Positions 16,890 through 28,336 are shown, numbered from the stretch's first letter. The stretch is DNA of 57,390 nt from Desulforhopalus sp. (GCA_024710585.1 JANJUM010000040.1:1-57390); one strand, 5' to 3'. A program made the numbers and translations. The notes: generated by a model not told the origin, from the sequence alone.

Positions 16890-17597
16890 ATGAAGACCAT
16901 TGTCGTCTGCTCAGGCGGACTCGATTCCGTCGTCCTCGCCCATAAGGCGGCGGCAGAAGAAGAGCTGCTGGCGCTGCTCTCCTTCGATTACGGCCAGCGC
17001 CATAAAAAAGAGCTGCAGTTTGCCGGGGAGTGCGCCGTGCGGCTGGGCGTTCCCCATCTGCTGCTCGATATCTCCTCCCTCGGCCTCCTGCTCTCCGGCT
17101 CAGCCCTCACCGACGAGGTGGCGGTGCCGGAGGGCCACTACGCTGAGGCCACCATGAAGACGACGGTGGTGCCCAACCGCAACGCGGTGATGCTGGCCAT
17201 GGCCTTCGCCGTCGGTGCCGCCCGCGGCGCCGAGGCGGTGGCGGTGGCGGTGCACGGCGGCGACCACTTCATCTACCCCGACTGCCGCCCGGAGTTCGTC
17301 GAGGCCTTCCAGCGCATGGAGGACCTCGCCCTCGACGGGGTCGCCAGTCTCAGCCTGCTGACTCCCTTCGTGCACGCCAGCAAGGCCGACATCGTCACCG
17401 TCGGCACACGCCTGGCGGTGCCGTTTGCGCGCACCTGGTCCTGCTACCAGGGCGGCGAGGTGCACTGCGGCCGCTGCGGCACCTGTGTCGAGCGGCTCGA
17501 AGCCTTTTCCCTGGCCGAGGTCGACGACCCCACCGTCTACGAGGACGACGCCTACTGGCGCCAGGCGGTGGCCGCCGCCAGAGGGGAGGGGGCCTGA
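16890..17597 (+). CDS. queC: 7-cyano-7-deazaguanine (preQ0) synthase QueC
   Basis: This 235-residue enzyme converts 7-carboxy-7-deazaguanine to preQ0 using ATP and ammonia, a step in queuosine biosynthesis. The PP-loop is SGGLDS (residues 8-13), followed by LLALLSFDYGQRHKKEL. The C-terminal zinc site is SCYQGGEVHCGRCGTCVER. Length is normal for QueC. It is the first gene of queCDEF, placed directly behind the preQ1 riboswitch, and its Shine-Dalgarno AAGG lies inside the aptamer pseudoknot. queD starts one base after its stop. Confidence 0.96.
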   Translation: MKTIVVCSGGLDSVVLAHKAAAEEELLALLSFDYGQRHKKELQFAGECAVRLGVPHLLLDISSLGLLLSGSALTDEVAVPEGHYAEATMKTTVVPNRNAVMLAMAFAVGAARGAEAVAVAVHGGDHFIYPDCRPEFVEAFQRMEDLALDGVASLSLLTPFVHASKADIVTVGTRLAVPFARTWSCYQGGEVHCGRCGTCVERLEAFSLAEVDDPTVYEDDAYWRQAVAAARGEGA

Positions 17598-17598
17598 G

Positions 17599-17955
17599 AT
17601 GTACACCATCACCAAGGAATTCTCATTCTCGGCCTCGCATACCCTGTGCGGCCTGCCCCCAGGTCACCCCTGCGCGCGGCTCCATGGCCATAACTACCGC
17701 GTTCAGGTGGAGCTGCGGGCCGCGACCCTGGTCCCCCCCGGCTTCGTTCGCGACTACCGCGAGCTGAATCGTTTCCGCGACTACCTCGACGCCGAGGTCG
17801 ACCATCGCCACCTCAACGACCTCTTCGGCGACGAGGGGGTGACCGCCGAGGCGCTGGCCGAACGCTTCTACGCCTGGTGCCGCCAGCTGTGGCCTGAGGT
17901 GAGCGCGGTGCGCGTCAGCGAGACCGACAAGACCTGGGCGGAGTACCGGCCATGA
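17599..17955 (+). CDS. queD: 6-carboxy-5,6,7,8-tetrahydropterin synthase QueD
   Basis: The 118-residue enzyme makes 6-carboxytetrahydropterin from 7,8-dihydroneopterin triphosphate, the first committed step to queuosine. It is a 6-pyruvoyltetrahydropterin-synthase fold with zinc ligands His14 (SASH), His29 and His31 (LHGHNY), the catalytic Cys25 and the EVDHRHLND segment. The true ATG is 17599, just after the queC stop; the track begins inside queC. Its stop overlaps the queE start by 4 bp. Confidence 0.95.
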   Translation: MYTITKEFSFSASHTLCGLPPGHPCARLHGHNYRVQVELRAATLVPPGFVRDYRELNRFRDYLDAEVDHRHLNDLFGDEGVTAEALAERFYAWCRQLWPEVSAVRVSETDKTWAEYRP

Positions 17956-18665
17956 ACGGCGAGGCGGTCATCGAAGTGTGCGAGATCTTCGGGCCGACCA
18001 TTCAGGGCGAGGGCGCCCTGCTCGGCCTGCCCACGGTTTTCGTGCGTACCGGCGGCTGCGATTATCGCTGCCGCTGGTGCGACACCCCCTATGCTGTCGA
18101 TCCCGCCTTCCGCCGCCACTGGACGGCGATGACCGCGACGGAAATATTCGCCGAGGTGCGCCACCTCTCCGGCGACCGCCCCCTGACCGTTTCCCTCTCC
18201 GGGGGCAACCCCGCCCTGCAGCCCTTGGAAGGGCTCATCACCATGGGCCGCGCAGCCGGCTACCGCTTCGCCCTGGAGACCCAGGGCAGCGTCGCCCGCC
18301 CGTGGTTCGCGCAGCTCGAGGTGCTGATCATCAGCCCCAAGCCGCCCTCGAGCGGCATGGACTGCGACCGCGCAGCCCTTGCAGCCGCCATCGAAGCGGC
18401 GGGCGAGGCTGCGGTGAGCCTCAAGTTCGTCGTCCATGACGATGACGACTACGCCTTCGCCCGCGAGGTGGCGGCCTGTTTTTCCCGGTTGCCGGTGTGC
18501 CTGCAACCTTGCAACGACAAGCCGCGCCTGCCGGGCAGGCGTGGCGAGATGGATCTCGAGCGGCTGCGGCGGCTCATCGCCAAGACCCTCAGCGACGGCT
18601 GGTACGAGGCGCGGGTGCTGCCCCAGCTCCATGTGCTGCTGTGGGGCAACGAACGCGGCCGATAG
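17952..18665 (+). CDS. queE: 7-carboxy-7-deazaguanine synthase QueE (radical SAM)
   Basis: The 237-residue radical SAM enzyme rearranges 6-carboxytetrahydropterin to 7-carboxy-7-deazaguanine. It shows [38 protein letters not shown], with Cys36, Cys40 and Cys43 as the CxxxCxxC [4Fe-4S] ligands. The [12 protein letters not shown] segment matches the usual SGGEP motif with Asn in place of Glu, an unusual but conservative change that is worth noting. ATG 17952 overlaps the queD TGA (ATGA), so the two are coupled. Confidence 0.94.
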   Translation: MNGEAVIEVCEIFGPTIQGEGALLGLPTVFVRTGGCDYRCRWCDTPYAVDPAFRRHWTAMTATEIFAEVRHLSGDRPLTVSLSGGNPALQPLEGLITMGRAAGYRFALETQGSVARPWFAQLEVLIISPKPPSSGMDCDRAALAAAIEAAGEAAVSLKFVVHDDDDYAFAREVAACFSRLPVCLQPCNDKPRLPGRRGEMDLERLRRLIAKTLSDGWYEARVLPQLHVLLWGNERGR

Positions 18666-18688
18666 GCCGCCCGGTCAAGGAGGATAGG

Positions 18689-19156
18689 ATGAGCGACACG
18701 AATATCTACGGCCACCTCACCCAGCTCGGCGGCAGCACCCCCCTGCCGAACAGCCCGCAGGAAGCGGTGCTCGAACGGGTCGCCAACCCGCAGCAGGGCG
18801 TGCTCTACCTGGTGCGTTTCACCGCCCCCGAGTTCACCTCGCTCTGCCCGATCACCGGCCAGCCCGACTTCGCACAGCTGGTGCTCGACTACGTCCCCGG
18901 CAAGTGGCTGGTGGAGAGCAAGTCCCTCAAGCTCTACCTCGGCTCCTTCCGTAACCACGGCGCCTTCCATGAGGACTGCACCGTGTCCATCGCCCGCCGC
19001 CTGCAGGAGCTCCTCGAGCCTCAGTGGCTGCGGCTCGGTGGCTACTGGTACCCGCGCGGCGGCATGCCCATCGACGTCTTCTATCAGAGCGGGGCGCCGC
19101 CGGCGGGCCTGTGGCTGCCCGATCAGGGCGTGGCTCCCTATCGCGGCCGTGGCTGA
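18689..19156 (+). CDS. queF: NADPH-dependent preQ0 reductase QueF
   Basis: This 155-residue enzyme reduces preQ0 to preQ1, the last free-base step before tRNA insertion. The type I (short) QueF pattern is present: [14 protein letters not shown] with nucleophile Cys53 and Asp60, [22 protein letters not shown] with the substrate-binding Glu76, and an intact C-terminal half. ATG 18689 has AAGGAGGATAGG directly upstream. Its product preQ1 is the ligand of the riboswitch at the head of the operon, closing a feedback loop. Confidence 0.96.
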   Translation: MSDTNIYGHLTQLGGSTPLPNSPQEAVLERVANPQQGVLYLVRFTAPEFTSLCPITGQPDFAQLVLDYVPGKWLVESKSLKLYLGSFRNHGAFHEDCTVSIARRLQELLEPQWLRLGGYWYPRGGMPIDVFYQSGAPPAGLWLPDQGVAPYRGRG

Positions 19157-19164
19157 GGACGGCG

Positions 19165-19524
19165 ATGGCTGATAAAAAAGATGCTGTCCCGGTCTACTCC
19201 ACCGAACTTGGCAGGCTCTGCCCGGGCTGCGGCAAGGCGAAAACGGCCTGCGTCTGCCGCGCCGCCGCCGCGAGTGGCGGGGGCGGCGGCGCGATCCGCG
19301 TCAGCCGCGAGACCAAGGGCAGGAAAGGCAAGGGGGTGACGGTGATCAGCGGCCTGCCCCTGCGCGGCGACGCCCTCGAACAACTCGCCTCCGAACTCAA
19401 GAAGCGCTGCGGCTGCGGCGGCACCGTCAAGGAGGGCCGAATCGAGATCCAGGGCGAGCACCGCGATCTTTTGCTGCAGGAGCTGGCCAGGCGCGGCTTG
19501 CACGGTAAACGCGGCGGCAGCTGA
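19165..19524 (+). CDS. yciH: SUI1-family translation factor, YciH/eIF1-like
   Basis: The 119-residue protein has an N-terminal cysteine motif (LCPGCGKAKTACVC, a likely zinc site) and a C-terminal SUI1 domain: KGVTVISGLPLRGDALEQLASELKKRCGCGGTVKEGRIEIQGEHRDLLLQEL. Bacterial YciH proteins bind the ribosome and may influence start-codon fidelity, but their role is not settled. ATG 19165 follows the queF stop by 8 bp with GAGGACGGCG as ribosome-binding site. Being last in the queuosine operon, it may be co-expressed under preQ1 control, linking a tRNA-modification operon to a translation factor. Confidence 0.9.
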   Translation: MADKKDAVPVYSTELGRLCPGCGKAKTACVCRAAAASGGGGGAIRVSRETKGRKGKGVTVISGLPLRGDALEQLASELKKRCGCGGTVKEGRIEIQGEHRDLLLQELARRGLHGKRGGS

Positions 19525-19638
19525 GGTTTTCCCCTGGACCGCGACCATTGTCTGAGGTAGTGTAGGGTGATGGGGTGAGCCGACCCGGGGCCTTCGGTAC
19601 CCGTGGAAGCCGCCAGACCCTCTCATCAGAAATGCGCC

Positions 19639-20070
19639 ATGACTCGTCCGTATGCCGTTCTCTTCCTGCCGCTTGTCGCCCTCTCCCTGATTTTTGGCGG
19701 CGCTGCCACCGCCAACGAGGTCGACCATGCCCTCATCCCCCCCTATGTGCTGCGTGGCCTCGAAGATTACAAGGCCAAGGGCTATGCCACGGCGGTGCGC
19801 ACCTGGCTGGCCGAATCGCCCTTCGAGGCGGCTTCCACCCTGGCCTCCAATATCGCGCTGTTCAAGAACATCGAGATGCTCGCCGGCAAGTACCGTTCCT
19901 ACGACGTCCTCCACACCCAAGAGAACCCCTCGGCCAACCTCGTCTATGTGCGCATGAACTACGAGCGCATGCCGGGCTATATTCTCTTTACTTCGCAGCG
20001 ACACAACGGCCGCTGGGTGCTTTCCAAGATCGACCTGCACAAGAAACAGCGGCTCGGCCAGCTGCGCTGA
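19639..20070 (+). CDS. Small exported protein of unknown function
   Basis: The 143-residue protein has a signal peptide (MTRPYAVLFLPLVALSLIFGGAATA) and a mature domain of about 118 residues beginning NEVDHALIPPYVLRGLEDYKAKGYATAVRTWLAESPFE. The pattern of an N-terminal helical segment followed by strands (ANLVYVRMNYERMPGYILFTSQRHNGRWVLSKI) suggests a compact periplasmic alpha/beta fold. I do not recognise the family. The start is uncertain: ATG 19639 gives a clean signal peptide, while the track uses a GTG at 19603. No strong Shine-Dalgarno sequence is seen. A good terminator follows about 105 bp downstream. Confidence 0.65.
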   Translation: MTRPYAVLFLPLVALSLIFGGAATANEVDHALIPPYVLRGLEDYKAKGYATAVRTWLAESPFEAASTLASNIALFKNIEMLAGKYRSYDVLHTQENPSANLVYVRMNYERMPGYILFTSQRHNGRWVLSKIDLHKKQRLGQLR

Positions 20071-20175
20071 GGTGGGTGAGGGGCGGTTTGCGGCGTACGA
20101 TGGCATGATGGCTGCCCCCTGCGGTTGCCGGGCTGTGTTGCCGGGAAGGCAGGGATGCGGAACGAAGGAATGTTC

Positions 20176-20196
20176 GGGGCCGCGAGGCCCCTTTTT
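20176..20196 (+). terminator. Rho-independent terminator
   Basis: GGGGCC-gcga-GGCCCC followed by TTTTT is a textbook intrinsic terminator with a GNRA tetraloop. It ends the transcript of the small exported protein and lies just before the SH3-domain gene, which must therefore have a promoter of its own or depend on read-through. Confidence 0.8.
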
Positions 20197-20222
20197 CAAT
20201 GGCTGGAAAGAGGAGGTAGGCT

Positions 20223-21038
20223 ATGTCCCGAGTACGTACAGGATGGCGTGCAGTCACAGTTATCGCGGTGGCCGCCGGGCTGCTGTCGGGCCCGGCAGGG
20301 CCAGGTTTCGGCAGGGATTTTCCGGGCCCTGGCGATCGGCATCATGGTCCGCCCAACCTCAAAGTCACCGTGGGGCGTCCCTTGCCCCCGGGGGTGCCGC
20401 TGCCGCGGGTGGAGGTGGAGGTCTCCAGAGAACGGGACGGCCGCGATTACCGTCCGCCGCGGCGCCATGATCGCGATGACCGCTACCGCTACCATTACGA
20501 CCATCGCCGCGATTTCTACCGCCACTACTACCGCCCGCACGGCCACTACTACCCCTCACTGCCTGCAGGCTTTCTCTCCCTGAGTCTCGCCGGCGGTCTC
20601 TTCTACTATCATATGGGGACCTACTACCGTCCGTCCGATGGCGGTTATGTGGTCGTCCGCGCCCCCCTCGGGGCACGTATCCGCGTCCTGCCGGAGAACT
20701 GTTCCCCCTTCTACGTCGACGGGCGCACCTACTTCGTCTGCGACGATGTCTACTATCGGCCGGATGGCGAAGAGTACGTGGTTATCGAGCGCCCCTCCCG
20801 GCCCGACTTCCGTGTCGAGGTCGGCGACGAGGTGCGCATCAACGCCGACTTCCTCAATATGCGTTCCGGCCCGGGGCAGCAGCACCGGGTGGTGGGGCAG
20901 CTCTACCGCGGCGACGTGGTCGAGGTCGGCGCCATCGAGGGCGACTGGTACTACGTCAGCCTCTCCGATAAGCTCTACGGCTGGGTCAAGAGCGAGTACA
21001 CTACCCTCTACCGGGCCAGCGACGAGGTCAAGGGCTGA
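20223..21038 (+). CDS. Exported His/Arg/Tyr-rich protein with C-terminal bacterial SH3 domain
   Basis: This 271-residue protein has a signal peptide (about 1-30), then a low-complexity His/Arg/Tyr/Asp-rich stretch (about 72-110, RHDRDDRYRYHYDHRRDFYRHYYR). A DUF6515-like beta region follows (YYRPSDGGYVVVRAPLGARIRVLPENCSPFYVDGRTYFVCDDVYYRP). It ends in an SH3 type 3 domain (INADFLNMRSGPGQQHRVVGQLYRGDVVEVGAIEGDWYYVSLSDKLYGWVKSEY). Such SH3 domains usually bind peptidoglycan. The His-rich region could bind metal, which is inference. GGAGGTAGGCT precedes ATG 20223. Confidence 0.82.
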   Translation: MSRVRTGWRAVTVIAVAAGLLSGPAGPGFGRDFPGPGDRHHGPPNLKVTVGRPLPPGVPLPRVEVEVSRERDGRDYRPPRRHDRDDRYRYHYDHRRDFYRHYYRPHGHYYPSLPAGFLSLSLAGGLFYYHMGTYYRPSDGGYVVVRAPLGARIRVLPENCSPFYVDGRTYFVCDDVYYRPDGEEYVVIERPSRPDFRVEVGDEVRINADFLNMRSGPGQQHRVVGQLYRGDVVEVGAIEGDWYYVSLSDKLYGWVKSEYTTLYRASDEVKG

Positions 21039-21168
21039 GCCTCCAGCCGCTCCGGGGCCTCTTCGCCGCGGAGCACGGGCGGCGGCCGTGACGGCGCTGT
21101 TTTCGCGGCCAACCGCAGGCCCCGCCCGATCTTTCCGCGCACAGCCGCGCTGCCGGCTGTCATCAACT

Positions 21169-21187
21169 CCCGGAGCCTCGCTCCGGG
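21169..21187. terminator. Strong hairpin just past the solute-binding-protein gene
   Basis: CCCGGAGC-ctc-GCTCCGGG is a perfect 8-bp GC-rich stem with a 3-nt loop, ending one base from the stop codon of the minus-strand gene. No T-tract follows on either strand, so it is either a transcript-protecting stem or a weak bidirectional terminator between convergent genes. Confidence 0.4.
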
Positions 21188-21188
21188 C

Positions 21189-21971
21189 TCAATAACTCTG
21201 CCACTTCCTGTCGATGGCGGCGAAGGTGCCGTTGGCGATCAAGGTTTCCGTCGCCCGCCGCAGTGAGGCGAGGGTCTTTTCGTCCACCGTGCGGCTCACC
21301 CCGAAGTAGAGCGGCGCCGAGCTGATGGCGAAGGGGTGGATGGCGAGGCCGGCGAACTCCGGCTGGTGACCGATCTTGTGCGCGGCGATGTGCCGTTGCT
21401 CGATGAAGGCGAAGAGCCTCCTGTTGTTCATCATCTCCGCCAGGGTGGTGCTTGCGAAGGTGAAGCTGGCCTGGAAGCCCGGGTCCTTCTCCAGGCGCAG
21501 GTTGAACTCGTCGCCGTAGTGGGCATCGCGCTCGATACCGACCTGCAGGCCGCGCGCCCTGCTCTGGGTGATGAGCTGCTGCAGGTTGCCGATGGGGATG
21601 TCGCGATCCTCGGCGCGCACCACCAGCACCATCTCCTCCTTGGCGTAGGGGCCGAGGAAGTGCATGGCTTTTTCCCGCTCGACGGTTTTCGAGAGCTCGG
21701 CCATGACGGTGCATTCGCCGTTTTTCAGGCTGGCCAGGGCCCGTGACCAGGGCAGGTCGACGAAGCGTAGGGGAAGGCCGCTCTCCTTGGCCAGGGCCTG
21801 GTAGAAGTCGACGTTCATCCCCAGCCAGCGACCGTTTTCCTGCCATGATGATGGCGGCCAGTCGGACACCCGGGCGATCAGCGGTGTCGGTTCCGCCTTG
21901 GCGGGGGTGACGCAGAAAGGCAGGGAAAGAAGCGTGGCGAGGAGCAGGGCAAGGGTGGACGACAGGTTCAT
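21189..21971 (-). CDS. Periplasmic solute-binding protein, family 3 (amino-acid type)
   Basis: The 260-residue protein has a signal peptide (MNLSSTLALLLATLLSLPFCVTPAKA) and a family 3 solute-binding fold: WLGMNVDFYQALAKESGLPLRFVDLPWSRALASLKNGECTVMAELSKTVEREKAMHFLGPY. No ABC permease or ATPase gene is adjacent, so it may be an orphan binding protein or a sensor partner. The ligand-binding Arg/Asp pair typical of amino-acid binders is not obvious. ATG 21971 has GAAGAGGTCTTG in front; the track start at 22241 runs into unrelated sequence. Confidence 0.82.
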   Translation of the reverse strand: MNLSSTLALLLATLLSLPFCVTPAKAEPTPLIARVSDWPPSSWQENGRWLGMNVDFYQALAKESGLPLRFVDLPWSRALASLKNGECTVMAELSKTVEREKAMHFLGPYAKEEMVLVVRAEDRDIPIGNLQQLITQSRARGLQVGIERDAHYGDEFNLRLEKDPGFQASFTFASTTLAEMMNNRRLFAFIEQRHIAAHKIGHQPEFAGLAIHPFAISSAPLYFGVSRTVDEKTLASLRRATETLIANGTFAAIDRKWQSY

Positions 21972-22138
21972 CAAGACCTCTTCAGCGGGTTGCGGGCGAT
22001 CTCCGCCCGATCGGTGGTGGCGGCCGGTGGCGTGCGGCCTCTTGCCGTCGCCATGGCAGCGGTTGCTCGCGCAAGTTTTTTGGAAAGGCGGAGGGGCGCG
22101 GTCCCCCCGCCGTCGTGAGGCGGCGCTCTCCGGGCACT

Positions 22139-23578
<1,440 letters not shown>

Positions 23579-23641
23579 GATAGGCGTTCTCCTGCAGAGG
23601 TGTGGCGGCGCGGGCGGGGCAGCTCTTTCACGTCCCCGTGC

Positions 23642-24199
23642 TCAGCCGAAGTATCTCATCTCCTGTTTCAAACGCACCGGCGCCCCGTGCAGCAAGGCGC
23701 TGACCGCCTCCCAGATGGTGTCGGGATCGGGGGGGCAGCCGGGAATGAAGGCGTCGACTGCGATGACCTGATGCAGGGGCAACACCCTGGGGATCAGCGC
23801 TGGCAGGATGCCGTCCCCCTCTCGCCCGCGCGGTTCGCGGCCGGGGCCTTCGCGGTAGACCATGCTGAGCAGGTCGTCCACCTCGAGGCGGTTGCGCAGG
23901 CTGGTGACGTTGCCGGTCACCGCGCAATCGCCGAAGCTGACGACGATGTGGCTGCGCTCGCGGATCTGTCGCGCCAGCTCGAGGTGGTCGACGTTGGCCA
24001 CCGCGCCTTCCACCAGAGTGACATCGACCTGCCGCGGGAACTCCTTGATGTCGGCGATGGGGCTGTAGAGCAGGTCGGCTGCCTGGAAGAGCTCGATGAG
24101 CCGCTCGTCGAGATCGAGCAGGCTCATATGGCAGCCTGAGCATCCGCCGAGCCAGGCGGTGGCGAAGCGTGTTTTCTTCCCGGTGACGAGCTGTGTCAT
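23642..24199 (-). CDS. hoxY: NAD-reducing [NiFe] hydrogenase small subunit HoxY
   Basis: This 185-residue subunit relays electrons from the NiFe site through a proximal [4Fe-4S] cluster. Ligand segments are WLGGCSGCH (Cys20 and Cys23), [10 protein letters not shown] and IPGCPPDPD. There is no Tat signal, as expected for a cytoplasmic group 3 enzyme, and only the proximal cluster is present, as in other HoxY proteins. The true ATG is 24199 with AAGGAACAACCTC before it. It partners HoxH, encoded 63 bp downstream. Confidence 0.94.
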   Translation of the reverse strand: MTQLVTGKKTRFATAWLGGCSGCHMSLLDLDERLIELFQAADLLYSPIADIKEFPRQVDVTLVEGAVANVDHLELARQIRERSHIVVSFGDCAVTGNVTSLRNRLEVDDLLSMVYREGPGREPRGREGDGILPALIPRVLPLHQVIAVDAFIPGCPPDPDTIWEAVSALLHGAPVRLKQEMRYFG

Positions 24200-24242
24200 G
24201 AGGTTGTTCCTTTGCTGTCGTTTTCTGCTGGCGGGGGACCGC

Positions 24243-24958
24243 TCACCACTGCCACTCCTTGCGCTCCCGGCCGTTGAGAATCCACGACAGGAAGGCATGG
24301 CGCTTTTCCATTTCCCCGACCGAGGAGCCTTTGAAGAAGAGGGCCCCGGTCGGGCAGACCTGCACGCATTTGCCGCACGAGGTGCAGCTGACGCACTCGC
24401 CCCAGGGCCGGTTGAGCCCGGTGATGACGCGGCCGTTGGCGCCGCGGCCCATGATGTCGAGGGTGTGCGCCCCCTCGACTTCGTCGCAGACGCGTACGCA
24501 GCGCTGGCAGAGGATGCAGCGGTTGTGGTCGAGGGTGAACCTGGCGTGGCTGGCGTCGAGATGAAGTTGTGGCGCCAGGTATTCGTAGCGCACGTGGTCG
24601 ACGCCCAGCTCGGCCGCCTCGTACTGCAGCTCGCAGTGGCCGTTGGTGACGCAGACGGCGCAGGTGTGGGTGCGCTCGGAGAGCAGCAGCTCGAGGATCA
24701 TGCGGCGGTAGCGCACCAGGCGTTCGCTGTGCGTATAGACCGACATGCCCTCCTGCACCGGGGTGACGCAGGCGGCGAGCAGCTTGCTGGAGCCCTGGAC
24801 CTCGACGAGGCAGAGTCGGCAGCCGCCGAGGTCGCTGACGCCCTCGAGGTGGCAGAGGGTGGGAATGTCTATCCCCTGTTCGCGGATCACTTCGAGGAGT
24901 TTCTGGTCGCTGCGGGCGCTGACCAGTTCGTCGTTGATGTGCAGTGTGACGACCGACA

Positions 24959-24959
<1 letters not shown>
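24243..24959 (-). CDS. hoxU: Hydrogenase diaphorase subunit HoxU (NuoG N-terminal-like)
   Basis: The 238-residue iron-sulfur protein carries electrons between HoxF and HoxY. It has a [2Fe-2S] domain (Cys36, Cys47, Cys50, Cys64), a His-Cys3 cluster segment [15 protein letters not shown], and two [4Fe-4S] motifs, [11 protein letters not shown] and [15 protein letters not shown]. This equals the N-terminal part of complex I subunit NuoG. The ATG at 24959 overlaps the hoxF TGA by one base, so translation is coupled. The gap to hoxY is 43 bp. Confidence 0.94.
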
Positions 24960-26676
<1,717 letters not shown>

Positions 26677-26680
<4 letters not shown>

Positions 26681-27258
26681 GGCTGGGGCCCCTCCTGCGG
26701 CTCGACGGTCGTGGCGGCTGAAGTTGCGGCCGTGGCGGCTGGGGTGGCGATGACCTCTCTGAGTTGCGTTATCGCCGTGTCCGGCGTCTCCTTGCCGAGC
26801 ACCTGGTTGTCGATGACCATGACCGGGGCCAGGCCGCAGCTGCCGAGACAGCGGGCGGTGGCCAGGCTGAGCTTGCCGTCGGCGGTCGTTTCCCCGGGGG
26901 CGATACCGAATTCGTCCTGAACGGTGGCGATGATCTCGGCGGCCCGCTTGACGTAACAGGCGGTGCCCATGCACACCACGCAGGTATGCTCGCCCTGGGG
27001 CTCGAGGGAGAAGAAGTGGTAGAAGGTGGCCACCCCGTAGACCCAGCTCTGCGGCAGTTTGAGGGCCCGGGCGATGTAGATCATCAGGTCGTCGTCGAGA
27101 AACCCGAAGGCCTCCTGGGCGGTATGCAGCACCTCGATCAGGGCGTCCTGCTGATAATGAAAACGCTTCAAGGTGCGGTCGACAAGCTTGTAGCGCGGGT
27201 CGGTGCGCACCTCTTCCACCTTGGCCGGAGGATTTTTTTGCTTATTGGCGATGGACAT
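26677..27258 (-). CDS. hoxE: Hydrogenase diaphorase subunit HoxE (NuoE-like)
   Basis: The 193-residue [2Fe-2S] protein is related to complex I subunit NuoE. It shows [33 protein letters not shown] and [19 protein letters not shown], giving the C-x4-C plus C-x3-C ligand set. An Ala/Thr-rich tail follows. ATG 27258 (MSIANKQ) is preceded by GGGGTATC; the track start at 27312 has less support. It is the first gene of the hox operon. The 414-bp region upstream contains no clear promoter. Confidence 0.93.
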
Positions 27259-27672
27259 GATACCCCATAATTGAGAGGGAGCGATCGCGCACAGCCTGAG
27301 GGGCGCGCGCATCCGTCGATTCGCGAGGAAGATTCACGTACGCCATGGGATCAGGCCGCCGTTGCGGAGAGCAGGCATTCAGCCTCCGGCTGGGGCCGTG
27401 GAGCCGCGCGAGGTCTTCGCCTTGCGGGTGAGCGCTCGCCGGGGCGGTGCTGCGGCCCCTTACCGGGTCGATCTCTTCCGCCCAGCCTTTGCACTGGCCA
27501 AGAAGGACGAAGGTTACCATGTCGTATTTGCCTTTGACAAGAAGAGATGGTCGTGCAGAGTCGCCGGTGGCGGCCGTGCACGGGCCAGGGGCCGCCCCGT
27601 GGCAGGTTTGCCCGCTCATAGCGCACGGTGACGGGCGAAGAGGTTGCGTGGCGATGCCCATCAGGGGTGGCC
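27259..27672. other. Unassigned 414-bp region upstream of hoxE
   Basis: This stretch separates the hox operon from the receiver gene, which points the same way. Three overlapping ORFs on both strands have no recognisable domain and look like GC-rich shadows. On the minus strand TTGTCA-N18-TAACCT (about 27540-27510) is a possible promoter. The fragment GGGCAAACC there recalls a c-di-GMP aptamer, but the required GGACGCAAAGC is absent. The length suggests regulatory leader sequence that I cannot identify. Confidence 0.4.
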
Positions 27673-28050
27673 TCAGCTTCCGGCCGCGCCGAGGGCGCGG
27701 ATGGTGGCGCGCAGGGCGTTGATGCTGTCGGCGCTCTTTTCGACGAAATGGACGTTGCCACCGCTGCAGAAGGCGGAGGTGAACTCGCTGTAGGCATGCA
27801 CGATGATCTTCAGGTTCGGGTTGTTGTCGGTCAGGCAGGCGAAGAGCCCGTGGCCGTAGGGGTAGAGCAGCTCCGGGTCGAGGATGAGCAGGTCCACCGC
27901 CGTCGAGTCGCAGATGCGGTGGAAGGCCTCGATGCTGTTGCCGACGGTGACCACCGCATGGCCCTCCTTTTCCAGCTCGCGCTTGAGGAGGTCGCGGACA
28001 TGGTGGTTGGTGTCGGTGACCATGATATGCAGGGGTGGGCAGGATGGCAT
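27673..28050 (-). CDS. Stand-alone receiver-domain protein with a degenerate acidic pocket
   Basis: The 125-residue protein is a single receiver fold. The phospho-acceptor candidate is Asp in VDLLILDPELL, and the conserved Lys is in HFVEKSAD. The usual DD pair after strand 1 is TD (IMVTDTN), so metal binding may be weakened. It resembles small CheY-like or orphan regulators. AAGGACAGTC precedes ATG 28050. It lies 414 bp upstream of hoxE in the same direction and could be co-transcribed, but nothing proves a role in hydrogenase control. Confidence 0.72.
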   Translation of the reverse strand: MPSCPPLHIMVTDTNHHVRDLLKRELEKEGHAVVTVGNSIEAFHRICDSTAVDLLILDPELLYPYGHGLFACLTDNNPNLKIIVHAYSEFTSAFCSGGNVHFVEKSADSINALRATIRALGAAGS

Positions 28051-28285
28051 GACTGTCCTTATCGTGATGTTACGCTCTCCGCGCCGGGACTGTCGTAATG
28101 CTTGTCAGCCTGTAAAGTGTTCCGACACCCGGGGCGGAAGGCTTGCCTGCTCGTGGCGAGGCCCCGCTGCCACGGGACTGGCCAGCGCCGCGACGTGCCG
28201 TCCCTTGCCGGGGCGGCCTGCCGCAGGGTTGGCTGCACTGTCATCTTGGTTTTGCACGAAACGTTCCAGGGGAAGGGGCGACAGG

Positions 28286-28309
28286 CGTCGCGCGACGAAT
28301 TTGCGACGC
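28286..28309. promoter_or_regulatory. Palindromic repeats upstream of the sigma-54 site of uspA
   Basis: CGTCGC-GCGACG (28286-28297) is a perfect 12-bp palindrome, followed 5 bp later by another half-site, GCGACGC (28303-28309). It ends 11 bp before the -24 element at 28321. It may be an activator or repressor site. In GC-rich DNA such short palindromes also arise by chance. Confidence 0.3.
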
Positions 28310-28320
28310 AGGTCGTCAAC

Positions 28321-28336
28321 TGGCACGTTCCCTGCT
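28321..28336 (+). promoter_or_regulatory. Sigma-54 (-24/-12) promoter for the UspA gene
   Basis: TGGCAC-gttcc-CTGCT fits TGGCAC-N5-TTGCW with one mismatch and the exact GG-N10-GC spacing. Transcription should begin near 28347, giving a leader of about 98 nt before the UspA ATG. It lies in the 394-bp non-coding gap between the minus-strand receiver and uspA; I saw no gene there. Confidence 0.7.

Noticed and set aside
20101-20116. Sigma-54-like TGGCATgatggCTGCC upstream of the SH3-domain gene
   Set aside because: The spacing fits, but three positions deviate and a strong intrinsic terminator lies between it and the gene.
27580-27640. Possible c-di-GMP-I (GEMM) riboswitch on the minus strand, from GGGCAAACC
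   Set aside because: The second essential segment GGACGCAAAGC and the tetraloop-receptor layout are absent.
27242-27661. ORFs on both strands upstream of hoxE
   Set aside because: They overlap each other, have no ribosome-binding site or domain, and differ from neighbouring codon use.
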